Shown: positions 1-6,681 of the stretch, one piece after another
How positions within the stretch are numbered: the stretch's first letter is position 1
Layout: each line of letters opens with the position of its first letter
From: Alphaproteobacteria bacterium UBA2954
Lineage (GTDB): Bacteria; Pseudomonadota; Alphaproteobacteria; Puniceispirillales; Puniceispirillaceae
Assembly: GCA_002348585.1 (NCBI GenBank)
Contig: DEBO01000018.1
Location: 1 to 7,933, forward strand
Direction of reading: 5' to 3'
DNA length: 7,933 bases
The notes under the pieces: model-generated
What the model saw: only the letters and a program-made list of their open reading frames with translations
What the model was told of the DNA's origin: nothing
The model's database searches: none
Program-made: the position numbers and the translations under genes

Positions 1-213
1 AATTTGATGATGATAGAGCATCTCACTGATATTACAGATGAAGCAGGTGAAAGAGGATTGCGTTCTGCACGCAAGCATTTTGCTAGCTATTGCGATCATC
101 TTAAGGGATCTGATGAATTGCGGGCTGTTGCCATGCAGACATCATCAGCCTCAGAATTAAAGGACGCAATCTTCAAGTATTTTTCGGAACCATCCAGATT
201 AACAGCGGCCTGA
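1..213 (+). CDS. dusB: tRNA-dihydrouridine synthase DusB/NifR3, C-terminal fragment (5' end outside window)
   Basis: This is the C-terminal 70 or so residues of a gene entering from the left; the reading frame is open from base 1, so the TTG/ATG codons at 4-12 are internal and not a start. The segment GERGLRSARKHFASYCDHLKG matches the end of DusB-type enzymes, which typically read G-x-R-x-ARKH-x-x-x-Y followed by a short helical tail. The FMN-binding TIM-barrel and catalytic Cys lie upstream and are not visible. The family reduces specific uridines in tRNA to dihydrouridine. In alphaproteobacteria this gene (historically nifR3) sits directly upstream of ntrB, and here only 16 bases separate its TGA stop from the ntrB ATG, so co-transcription is likely. 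The assignment rests on the short tail motif plus gene context. Confidence 0.8.
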   Translation, partial: NLMMIEHLTDITDEAGERGLRSARKHFASYCDHLKGSDELRAVAMQTSSASELKDAIFKYFSEPSRLTAA

Positions 214-229
214 GCCAAACAGGAGCAAG

Positions 230-1420
230 ATGCAAGAGATAAGCTCACAAGTGTCAGCTGACGCAGTTAATCAGAACCATATATCCGCAGAACTGCTAAA
301 TATGTTGCCGTTTCCTCTTCTTCTGATCGATCATGAAAATCGCTTTGTATGGTTAAATCCAGCAGCAGAGAGCTTTTTTAAAAGCAGTACAGCTTATCTT
401 GCTGGTCATGCAGTTACTGAACTAATACCTTCCGACAGTCCTTTTTTTGCCTTATTGGACCGGGTTAGACAGGCCGATCGTTCTGTTGTTGAAAGGGAAA
501 TTGGACTTATAAGTCCGAAGCTAGGTGTGCGGAAGGGAACTATTCAGATGGTGCCTGTACCTATACGCAGTAAAATTGATAATTATGCCCAGGTCTTGGT
601 CTCTATTCAGGAACAATCCATGGCGGAGCAACTGTCAACGCAAAATCAGTTTAAGGGAGCCGCATTGTCCATGGCAAAGATGACAGCTTTACTTGCCCAT
701 GAAATTAAAAACCCCCTTGCAGGTATCAAGGGAGCTGCGCAGCTATTGGAATTAGATCTGCCAGCAGAATATCGCGAACTTATTGGTATGATCGTTGACG
801 AAACAGATCGTATTTCCTCATTACTCAGCAGAATTGAAACCATGTCAGCTGATACTCCGTTAAAAATTACAGATGTAAATATTCACGAGGTGCTAGACCA
901 TTGTATTCGCATTACAAAAGCGTCTTTTGGTCGTCATCTTCAGATTGTCCGGCGTTATGACCCTTCTTTGCCCAATGTCAGGGCAGACAGGGAGTTGTTA
1001 GTGCAATGTTTTCTAAATCTGTTTAAAAATGCTGCAGAAGCAACAAATGATGGTGATGAATTAGTCTTGGGAACTTCTTATTCTATGACTAGATACATAT
1101 CCAGCTTGCCTGACGGCAAGCGTGTTCATCTACCCCTTCAGATTGAAATTGAAGATACCGGCATAGGCATTCCTGAAGAGCTGTCAGAGCATGTTTTTGA
1201 GCCATTCATTTCGACTAAATCTCGCGGATCTGGTCTTGGGTTAGCAATGGTGGCTAGCGTTATCGCTGACCATGGAGGTGCGATTACCCATCAGCGCAGG
1301 CATCAAAGAACTTGTTTTAGTATTAATCTTCCTTTTTTGAATGTGACAGACCCTGACAGTGCTTTGCAGAGTAGCTCACGCGCAACAGAAGTTACTTCTT
1401 CTTTAGGTGAGATGAGTTGA
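230..1420 (+). CDS. ntrB: Nitrogen regulation sensor histidine kinase NtrB (GlnL)
   Basis: Soluble histidine kinase/phosphatase of 396 residues that controls NtrC phosphorylation; in the family its activity is set by PII (GlnB) proteins. There are no membrane segments. A PAS domain covers roughly residues 18-130 (LPFPLLLIDHENRFVWLNPAAESFF is typical). The H-box is LLAHEIKNPLAGIKGAAQLLE with phospho-acceptor His157. The ATPase part has the N-box NLFKNAAEA (Asn267), G1 box EDTGIGIPE (Asp309), F-box FEPFISTK and G2 box GSGLGLAM at about 333-340. All catalytic boxes are intact. The ATG at 230 is preceded by AGGAG at 221-225 with a short 4-base spacer. The last 25 or so residues after the catalytic domain are Ser/Thr-rich and not recognisable. 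The 3' end overlaps the start of ntrC by four bases, so translation of the two is probably coupled. Confidence 0.95.
   Translation: MQEISSQVSADAVNQNHISAELLNMLPFPLLLIDHENRFVWLNPAAESFFKSSTAYLAGHAVTELIPSDSPFFALLDRVRQADRSVVEREIGLISPKLGVRKGTIQMVPVPIRSKIDNYAQVLVSIQEQSMAEQLSTQNQFKGAALSMAKMTALLAHEIKNPLAGIKGAAQLLELDLPAEYRELIGMIVDETDRISSLLSRIETMSADTPLKITDVNIHEVLDHCIRITKASFGRHLQIVRRYDPSLPNVRADRELLVQCFLNLFKNAAEATNDGDELVLGTSYSMTRYISSLPDGKRVHLPLQIEIEDTGIGIPEELSEHVFEPFISTKSRGSGLGLAMVASVIADHGGAITHQRRHQRTCFSINLPFLNVTDPDSALQSSSRATEVTSSLGEMS
1405..1419 (+). promoter_or_regulatory. Ribosome binding site and TTG start of ntrC
   Basis: AGGTGA at 1405-1410 lies six bases before TTG at 1417-1419. An in-frame stop (TGA, 1408-1410) lies just upstream, and TTG is the only usual start codon before the receiver domain begins, so the TTG start is strongly supported. 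The TTG overlaps the ntrB stop (TGA at 1418-1420) as TTGA, implying translational coupling. Confidence 0.7.
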
Positions 1421-2847
1421 TTAGACGTATTCCGCAAATCCTTGTTGCAGATGATGATCGTACGGTCAGGACTGTGATCTCTCATGCGCTGAGCAAGCAA
1501 GGTTACCAGGTTGGTGCAGCGACATCAGTAGCTGGGTTATGGGATATGGCGACAACAGGACGCGGTGACGTCCTTATAACAGATGTCAACTTTCCCGATG
1601 GCGATGCGCTTGATTTGTTGCCGCGACTGCAAGCCAAACGTCCTGACCTGGTTATAATCGTGATGAGTGCACAAGCCAATCTTCTGACTGCGATTAAGAC
1701 GCAACAAAGAGGTGTTTTTGACTACCTGCCAAAACCTTTTGAACTGCGTCAATTGCTGGATGTGATGTCGCGCGCTGTTTCAGATGAGAGAGAAGGGAAA
1801 TCATCTAACACACCAGCCGCAACACTGCCAGAGCAGATTCCTTCGCCATTATTGGGCAAATCGCCGGCAATGCAGGTTACATTTAAATTACTCAGTCGTA
1901 TTGCCACCCAGTCTGTGCCTGTATTAATTAAAGCAGAATCTGGTTCCAGAAAACAGACTGTAGCCCAGACCCTACATGAGATGAGCCATTTGTCCTCTGC
2001 CAGCTTTGAAACTGCAGACCTGTCCTGTGTTGAGACGGAACGACATGCCGAATTGTTGTTTGGAGCAAGAGGGCTCTTCACACGAACATCAGTTGGCACA
2101 TTGTTTTTAAATAATATTGAGTATTTGTCTGCTGCAGCCCAGAAGTTTCTTGTTCAATTTCTTGTTACTGGTGCCTCAAACGTCTCTCTGCAGCCAGCTC
2201 AGCATGACCATATGCGTCTTGCCTGCGGCACATCAACAGACTTAAAACAGCAAGTCAGCAATGGAGCGTTCAGGGAAGATCTATTTTTTGAATTATCAGT
2301 GGCTGAGCTTGAACTTCCCCCTCTTCGGAAAAGACAGGAAGATATCCCGCTTTTGAGCAACTGGTATTGTGATCAACTGAACGAACAGTTTCAGACTGAC
2401 CGGCACTTCTCATCAGAAGCGGTCACCTGTCTACAAAGCTATCATTGGCCTGGAAATGTAAGAGAATTTGAGGCCATGTTGAAACGATTATTCATTTCGA
2501 CAACTGGACGTCAGATTTCTTTAGCAATTGTGGAAAAAGAGCTTGAAAAATCATTATGGGTCAATCAAAAGGCTCCATTGGAAGTGCCAAAGCCATCAGA
2601 GAATCTGTCTCATGCAATTGAAAGACACCTTGTCCACTATTTCAGGGCTCTAGGTGAGGATGAACCAGTTTCTGGCCTTCATGGCCGGATTTTGGCAGAG
2701 GTGGAGCGGCCTCTTATTCTGGCAACGCTGCATCATACCTCGGGAAATCAAATAAAGGCTGCGGCTATGTTGGGTGTGAACCGAAATACCTTGCGAAAAA
2801 AGATCAGAGAGTTGAAAATTTCAACAAATCGCGCTGAATACAGATAA
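1417..2847 (+). CDS. ntrC: Nitrogen response regulator NtrC with a degenerate AAA+ domain
   Basis: Response regulator of 476 residues, normal for NtrC, partner of NtrB. Receiver domain, about 5-122: acidic pocket Asp12-14, phospho-acceptor Asp56, Ser84 and Lys106 (YLPKPF) are present. C-terminal part: WPGNVREF at 344-351 and the NtrC-type segment leading to a Fis-like helix-turn-helix at about 443-467 (GNQIKAAAMLGVNRNTLRKKI) are well kept. The central AAA+ domain (about 144-375) is not. Walker A reads AESGSRKQ (173-180) instead of GESGTGKE, Walker B reads GTLFLNNI (227-234) with Asn-Asn for Asp-Glu, and GAFTGA is replaced by GLFTRT (219-224) with roughly 12 residues missing before Walker B. 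Arg286 of FRED is kept, but the second arginine-finger position is Glu292. The frame is open throughout and domain ends are conserved, so this is a functional-looking gene and not a pseudogene. ATP hydrolysis and sigma-54 activation look unlikely (inference). Some Rhodobacter NtrC proteins also lack GAFTGA and act with the housekeeping polymerase. Confidence 0.93.
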   Translation: MIRRIPQILVADDDRTVRTVISHALSKQGYQVGAATSVAGLWDMATTGRGDVLITDVNFPDGDALDLLPRLQAKRPDLVIIVMSAQANLLTAIKTQQRGVFDYLPKPFELRQLLDVMSRAVSDEREGKSSNTPAATLPEQIPSPLLGKSPAMQVTFKLLSRIATQSVPVLIKAESGSRKQTVAQTLHEMSHLSSASFETADLSCVETERHAELLFGARGLFTRTSVGTLFLNNIEYLSAAAQKFLVQFLVTGASNVSLQPAQHDHMRLACGTSTDLKQQVSNGAFREDLFFELSVAELELPPLRKRQEDIPLLSNWYCDQLNEQFQTDRHFSSEAVTCLQSYHWPGNVREFEAMLKRLFISTTGRQISLAIVEKELEKSLWVNQKAPLEVPKPSENLSHAIERHLVHYFRALGEDEPVSGLHGRILAEVERPLILATLHHTSGNQIKAAAMLGVNRNTLRKKIRELKISTNRAEYR

Positions 2848-2893
2848 TTCATGCAGTTATTCGATGGACTGTTCGTGAAACAGGAAAACATAA

Positions 2894-5137
2894 ATGTCTA
2901 ATTCACTTGATTCCGAAACTAGCACTGTGTCTGCGTACAAACCAGGGAAGAAAGTATCTGTCCTAGATGAGGATATGATTCCACAGAAAAACATTTGGCG
3001 CTTTTTTAGCGGCGATCGGCTTGCCTATCTTGTGATAATTGTTGCGGTTGGTTTGGGTATTAAAGTCTTTTTCGTGTTATCAAGAGTTACTGATATCAAT
3101 ACCCAATCTGAACTTCTAGTCCTTAGCTTTCTGATTGCGATGAGCTTTCTGTTGTTGCTCATGTTTTTTGTCGGCAGACAATTGCTGCGATTGTGGCGTG
3201 AACGAAGTAGGCGCGATACCGGCTCTCAGTTACATCTTCGGTTAGCTTTATTATTTGGAGGTATCACAGCTATACCAGCGATCTTAGTGGCAATGTTTGC
3301 TGTGTCCATAATTGATTATTCATTACGCGGTTGGTTCGCGGAGAGGATTTCAACAGCCGTAAATGAATCTGTTGAGGTTGCCAGCGCTTACTTTGAGGAA
3401 CATTCTCGATCTGTGCGTGGCCAGATACTGGCCATGGCGAATGACTTAAACCGTGAAGCATCACGTCTAGCGCGTAACCCGAACCAATTTAATGATTATA
3501 TTTCCAATCAGACTGCGCTGCGTAATTTGTCAGAGGCTGTTATTATTGACGGGACAGGTCAGATTCTTGCTAAATCACAATTTGCATTCTCATTGGCCTT
3601 TTCAGGGATTGATGATGAGCTTGTGGCAAGAGCCAGAGAAGGCGAAGTTGTTATTATTACATCAAAAGAGAACAATAAGCTCCAGGCCATTATGAAGCTG
3701 AACAGTTTTGTTGATGCTTATCTTCTAGCTGGACGATTTATCGATGCAGATGTGATTGATGCGTTGAACCGCACCCGTGTGGCAGCTGATGATTATCAAT
3801 CGCTATCGTTACGCCAATTTGATTTACAGATTTCGCTTGCTGTAATGTTTGGTGTGGTAGCTTTGATGCTCTTGCTGGCGTCTATCTGGGTCGGTCTAAA
3901 TCTGGCCACATCCATCGCCGGACCATTGGTTAGAGTCATGACGGTTGCTGAGCAGGTGCGAAGTGGTAATTTTAAAGGGCGTGTGCCTGAGAGTGATGAT
4001 GTCGATGAGCTGTCGAGATTGGGGGCTAGTTTCAACAGGATGCTTGATGATGTATCCAGTAGCCGTGAGCAGCTTGTGCAGGCGAACCGTCAATTAGATG
4101 CGCGGCGTGAATTTACTGAAGCAGTGTTAGGGGGAGTGTCTTCAGGTGTGATAGGACTCGACCATCAGGGAAAAATAACACTTCCTAATCAGGCAGCTTG
4201 CGAGCTTTTGGAGAAACGTTTTGATGAACTTTATGGTCACGAGTTGACAGGTATCCAGCCTGCATTTGCCCCTCTATTTGAATATATTGATCAAAGAAGA
4301 CGTATCCATCCAGAATTTCAGATTGATATGCAGATTGGCCGCCGAAAAGTTATTCTGCGCACACGAGTAACTTCTGAGAGAGTTGATGGGAGGCTTGTTG
4401 GTTATGTTGTTACATTTGATGATGTAACTGACTTTTTGTCTGCGCAAAGAAAAGCGGCTTGGGCTGATGTTGCAAGGCGCATTGCCCATGAAATAAAAAA
4501 TCCACTTACGCCAATAGCTTTAGCAACCGATCGTTTGCAAAAAAAATATCGACCTTCAGATGAGGATGATGCTGAAAAATTCGATGACTATGTATCCATT
4601 ATTTCACGACAGGTAAATGATATTGGCCGCATGGTTGAAGAATTTTCACAGTTCGCTCGGATGCCAGCCCCTGTATTAAAGAAGCTTGATGCTCGCAAAT
4701 TGCTCATAGAACAAAAATTGTTGCTCGACCCAAATAGCCAGATTTCTCTGGATGTTGATTTGCCGGAAGATAATGCCCCTGTATACATATCCGCTGATGC
4801 TGGTCTCATGAGACAAGTGATTACTAATCTGACAAAAAATTCAGTTGAAAATATGCAGGACAATAATATTACTGTTCCAAAAATAAAACTCTCGCTGCGA
4901 GCTACTGATGAAAGAGCAGAGATTGAAGTTCGGGATTACGGCTCTGGCTTTCCTGGTGAAGATACAAGCATGTTTCTGGAACCTTATGTCACGAAACGTG
5001 AAAAAGGCACGGGTCTAGGTCTTGCTATTGCTCAGAAGATCATCTCAGATCATTCCGGTGAAATAAGGCTGGATAATCACCCTGAAGTAGGTGCCGTCGT
5101 TACGCTGTTCATGCCTCTGGCAGGAGTTTTAGAGTGA
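2894..5137 (+). CDS. ntrY: Transmembrane nitrogen regulation histidine kinase NtrY
   Basis: Membrane sensor kinase of 747 residues, the usual size for NtrY, expected to phosphorylate NtrX. Hydrophobic segments lie at about 44-63, 73-94, 116-140 and 311-337. The Arg-rich stretch RQLLRLWRERSRR after the second segment is cytoplasmic by the positive-inside rule, which leaves about 141-310 as a periplasmic sensing domain. A HAMP domain follows (about 336-390), then a PAS domain (about 405-515, GVSSGVIGLDHQGKITLPNQAA), then the kinase core: H-box RRIAHEIKNPLTPIALATDRL with His532, N-box NLTKNSVEN (Asn649), G1 DYGSGFP (Asp681), and G2 GTGLGLAIAQKI (705-716). The ATG at 2894 has AGGA at 2882-2885, eight bases upstream. 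It begins 46 bases after ntrC with no visible terminator between, and its stop touches ntrX. The ligand of the periplasmic domain cannot be inferred. Confidence 0.95.
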   Translation: MSNSLDSETSTVSAYKPGKKVSVLDEDMIPQKNIWRFFSGDRLAYLVIIVAVGLGIKVFFVLSRVTDINTQSELLVLSFLIAMSFLLLLMFFVGRQLLRLWRERSRRDTGSQLHLRLALLFGGITAIPAILVAMFAVSIIDYSLRGWFAERISTAVNESVEVASAYFEEHSRSVRGQILAMANDLNREASRLARNPNQFNDYISNQTALRNLSEAVIIDGTGQILAKSQFAFSLAFSGIDDELVARAREGEVVIITSKENNKLQAIMKLNSFVDAYLLAGRFIDADVIDALNRTRVAADDYQSLSLRQFDLQISLAVMFGVVALMLLLASIWVGLNLATSIAGPLVRVMTVAEQVRSGNFKGRVPESDDVDELSRLGASFNRMLDDVSSSREQLVQANRQLDARREFTEAVLGGVSSGVIGLDHQGKITLPNQAACELLEKRFDELYGHELTGIQPAFAPLFEYIDQRRRIHPEFQIDMQIGRRKVILRTRVTSERVDGRLVGYVVTFDDVTDFLSAQRKAAWADVARRIAHEIKNPLTPIALATDRLQKKYRPSDEDDAEKFDDYVSIISRQVNDIGRMVEEFSQFARMPAPVLKKLDARKLLIEQKLLLDPNSQISLDVDLPEDNAPVYISADAGLMRQVITNLTKNSVENMQDNNITVPKIKLSLRATDERAEIEVRDYGSGFPGEDTSMFLEPYVTKREKGTGLGLAIAQKIISDHSGEIRLDNHPEVGAVVTLFMPLAGVLE

Positions 5138-5139
5138 TG
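5122..5139 (+). promoter_or_regulatory. Ribosome binding site and alternative starts of ntrX
   Basis: AGGAG at 5122-5126 serves two adjacent in-frame starts, GTG at 5134 (7-base spacer) and ATG at 5137 (10-base spacer). They differ by one residue. The ATG is chosen because the protein then starts MNDEILVVDDE, like the usual family start M-x-x-(D/E)-I-L-(I/V)-VDDE. The ntrY stop TGA (5135-5137) shares one base with this ATG (TGATG), a typical coupling arrangement. Confidence 0.6.
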
Positions 5140-6513
5140 AATGACGAAATTCTTGTTGTTGATGATGAGCCTGATATTCGCTCCCTTATCAGCCTGACTC
5201 TTGAAGATGAAGGGTTTTTAACGATCCAGGCAGCTAATGCGCAGGATGCCCGTTCAATAATTGCCTCACGCCCGCCATCATGTGTGATTTTGGATATTTG
5301 GATGCGCGATTCAGATATGGACGGTATCGATATCCTAAAGTGGGTTCAAGAACTTTATCCTGAGGTACCGGTTTTGATGATTTCAGGGCATGGTAATATT
5401 GAAACAGCTGTTCAAGCGTTGAAGTTTGGTGCACATGATTTTATAGAGAAGCCATTCAAGACAGAGCGTTTGTTATTAACTGTCAAGCGTGCTTTACAGC
5501 AAAGACGTTTGGCGCGTGAAAATGCTGAACTGAGAGCAAGTAGTGGGCGAACATCACCGCAAAGGCTTATTGGTCAGTCATCTGTAGTGAAGCAATTGCA
5601 GCAGGCAATTGAGCGTGTGGCTCCAACAGCAAGCCGGGTCTTGATAACAGGCACCTCCGGTTCAGGAAAAGAGCTTGTCGCCCGTTTGATTCATGAACAG
5701 TCTGAAAGAAAAGATGGTCCGTTTATTGTTGCCAACTGCGCAAGATTGAACACAACACAAGCCGCTATGGAATTATTTGGCTCTGAAGGTCTGCAGTCAG
5801 GCCGCCGCGTGATTGGATTGTTTGAGCAAGCGCATCGCGGCACGCTGTATTTTGACGAGATCTGTGATTTACCTGCAGATATTCAGAGCCAGTTGGTACG
5901 CACTGTTGCAGAGCAGACATTTAGACGGGTTGGCGGGAATACAGAAGTAACAACAGATGTACGAATAATTTCTGCGTCCAGCCGGGACTTACAGGCTGCC
6001 ATTTCTGAGCATCGATTGCGTGAGGATTTGTATTACCGACTCGGAGTGATTTCACTGGTTGTACCCGCTTTATCTTCCCGTCGTGAGGATATTGGAGCCT
6101 TGGCACGTTATTTTGTTTCAGAATTTGCTAAACAGCTGGGCACATCGCCGATAAAGCTGGGTGAAGATTTGTTGAATGCTATGCGGGCTTATGACTGGCC
6201 AGGCTCTGTTAGGCAATTGCGTAACGTTATTGAGACCCTAATGATTATTGCTGATAAATCATCCGATGAACCGTTGAGCGCAGACTCGCTGCCAAAGGAG
6301 GTGATCGCAGGCGCTGGTCAGGATGTGAATGCGGTTCTTGACCAAAGTTTATCACTGCCCTTGCGTGAGGCCAGAGAAGCATTTGAGCGGGAATACATGC
6401 GCTCTCAATTAGAGAAATTTGAGGGAAATGTGTCGCAGATGGCAAAATTTGTTGGTATGGAGCGTTCCGCCTTGCATCGTAAATTAAAGACCTTAGGCCT
6501 GCAGGCACCTTAG
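5137..6513 (+). CDS. ntrX: Response regulator NtrX
   Basis: Response regulator of 458 residues (ATG start; GTG at 5134 would add one), partner of NtrY. Receiver, about 4-120: Asp9-Asp10, phospho-acceptor Asp53 in LDIWM with the longer loop MRDSDMDGIDIL typical of NtrX, Ser83 and Lys105 (IEKPF). The aromatic switch position, usually Tyr in GAYDFIEKPF, is His100. The AAA+ domain (about 143-372) has intact Walker A GTSGSGKE (172-179), Walker B GTLYFDEI (235-242) with Asp240-Glu241, and both arginine-finger positions in LREDLYYRL (Arg295, Arg301). There is no GAFTGA: after ELFG (212-215) the chain reads SEGLQSGRRVIGLFEQAHRG. WPGSVRQLRN and a Fis-type helix-turn-helix at about 430-452 (GNVSQMAKFVGMERSALHRKL) follow. 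So ATP binding looks retained while sigma-54 contact looks absent, which as I recall is common in alphaproteobacterial NtrX. In the family it links nitrogen, redox and envelope control. Confidence 0.94.
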   Translation: MNDEILVVDDEPDIRSLISLTLEDEGFLTIQAANAQDARSIIASRPPSCVILDIWMRDSDMDGIDILKWVQELYPEVPVLMISGHGNIETAVQALKFGAHDFIEKPFKTERLLLTVKRALQQRRLARENAELRASSGRTSPQRLIGQSSVVKQLQQAIERVAPTASRVLITGTSGSGKELVARLIHEQSERKDGPFIVANCARLNTTQAAMELFGSEGLQSGRRVIGLFEQAHRGTLYFDEICDLPADIQSQLVRTVAEQTFRRVGGNTEVTTDVRIISASSRDLQAAISEHRLREDLYYRLGVISLVVPALSSRREDIGALARYFVSEFAKQLGTSPIKLGEDLLNAMRAYDWPGSVRQLRNVIETLMIIADKSSDEPLSADSLPKEVIAGAGQDVNAVLDQSLSLPLREAREAFEREYMRSQLEKFEGNVSQMAKFVGMERSALHRKLKTLGLQAP

Positions 6514-6594
6514 ATATTAGTATAATTAGGCTTGCTCTGAAATTTAAAATGAATAGAGTGTGGTTGCATCACTTCAGTTTTTATCCATTTAATT

Positions 6595-6612
6595 AAGTGA
6601 AGAAAAGTGAAG
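6595..6612 (+). repeat. Short direct repeat AAGTGAAG x2
   Basis: AAGTGAAG occurs at 6595-6602 and again at 6605-6612, a spacing of 10 bases, about one helical turn. This could be a tandem protein-binding site upstream of trkA, but an 8-base repeat in AT-rich sequence can also arise by chance. Confidence 0.35.
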
Positions 6613-6631
6613 AGTTTCCAAGCTGAACGCC

Positions 6632-6661
6632 TTGCGATTATGATTATGCTGATGATATGAC
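6632..6661 (+). promoter_or_regulatory. Possible sigma-70-type promoter for trkA
   Basis: TTGCGA (6632-6637) and TATGAC (6656-6661) are separated by 18 bases; each matches four of six positions of the TTGACA/TATAAT consensus. Transcription would start roughly 6667-6669, leaving a leader of about 14 bases that still contains the AGAGAG ribosome site (6671-6676). This is a weak match in AT-rich sequence, and trkA could equally be read from upstream. Confidence 0.2.
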
Positions 6662-6681
6662 AGGCTGAAAAGAGAGACTTC

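Larger units (their letters stand above)
6514..6681 (+). other. AT-rich intergenic region between ntrX and trkA
   Basis: The only sizeable gap in the window (168 bases). It holds no credible coding frame and no convincing terminator: the best pairing, CTTCA (6572-6576) with TGAAG (6598-6602), is five base pairs with a loop of about 20 bases and no following T-run. It contains the palindrome TTAATTAA (6589-6596) and a short tandem direct repeat, listed separately. It is the likeliest place for a trkA promoter. Confidence 0.6.

Noticed and set aside
4..213. A separate small 69-residue gene starting at TTG
   Set aside because: The frame is open to the window edge and the sequence matches a DusB C-terminus, so it is a gene tail and not a small gene.
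1749..2099. Reverse-strand open frame of 116 codons inside ntrC
   Set aside because: Because it lies under the degenerate AAA+ region, I considered whether an antisense gene drove the divergence. No family resemblance or ribosome site supports it.
1417..2847. ntrC as a pseudogene or frameshifted gene
   Set aside because: The frame is open over the full normal length, the receiver residues, WPGNVRE and helix-turn-helix are well conserved, and the ribosome site is good. Only the ATPase motifs are altered, which fits specific functional loss better than general decay.
2848..2893. Separate promoter or terminator between ntrC and ntrY
   Set aside because: Only 46 bases with no stem-loop or recognisable promoter hexamers; it just provides the ntrY ribosome site.
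6572..6602. Hairpin as rho-independent terminator after ntrX
   Set aside because: The stem is only five base pairs, the loop is about 20 bases, and no T-run follows.
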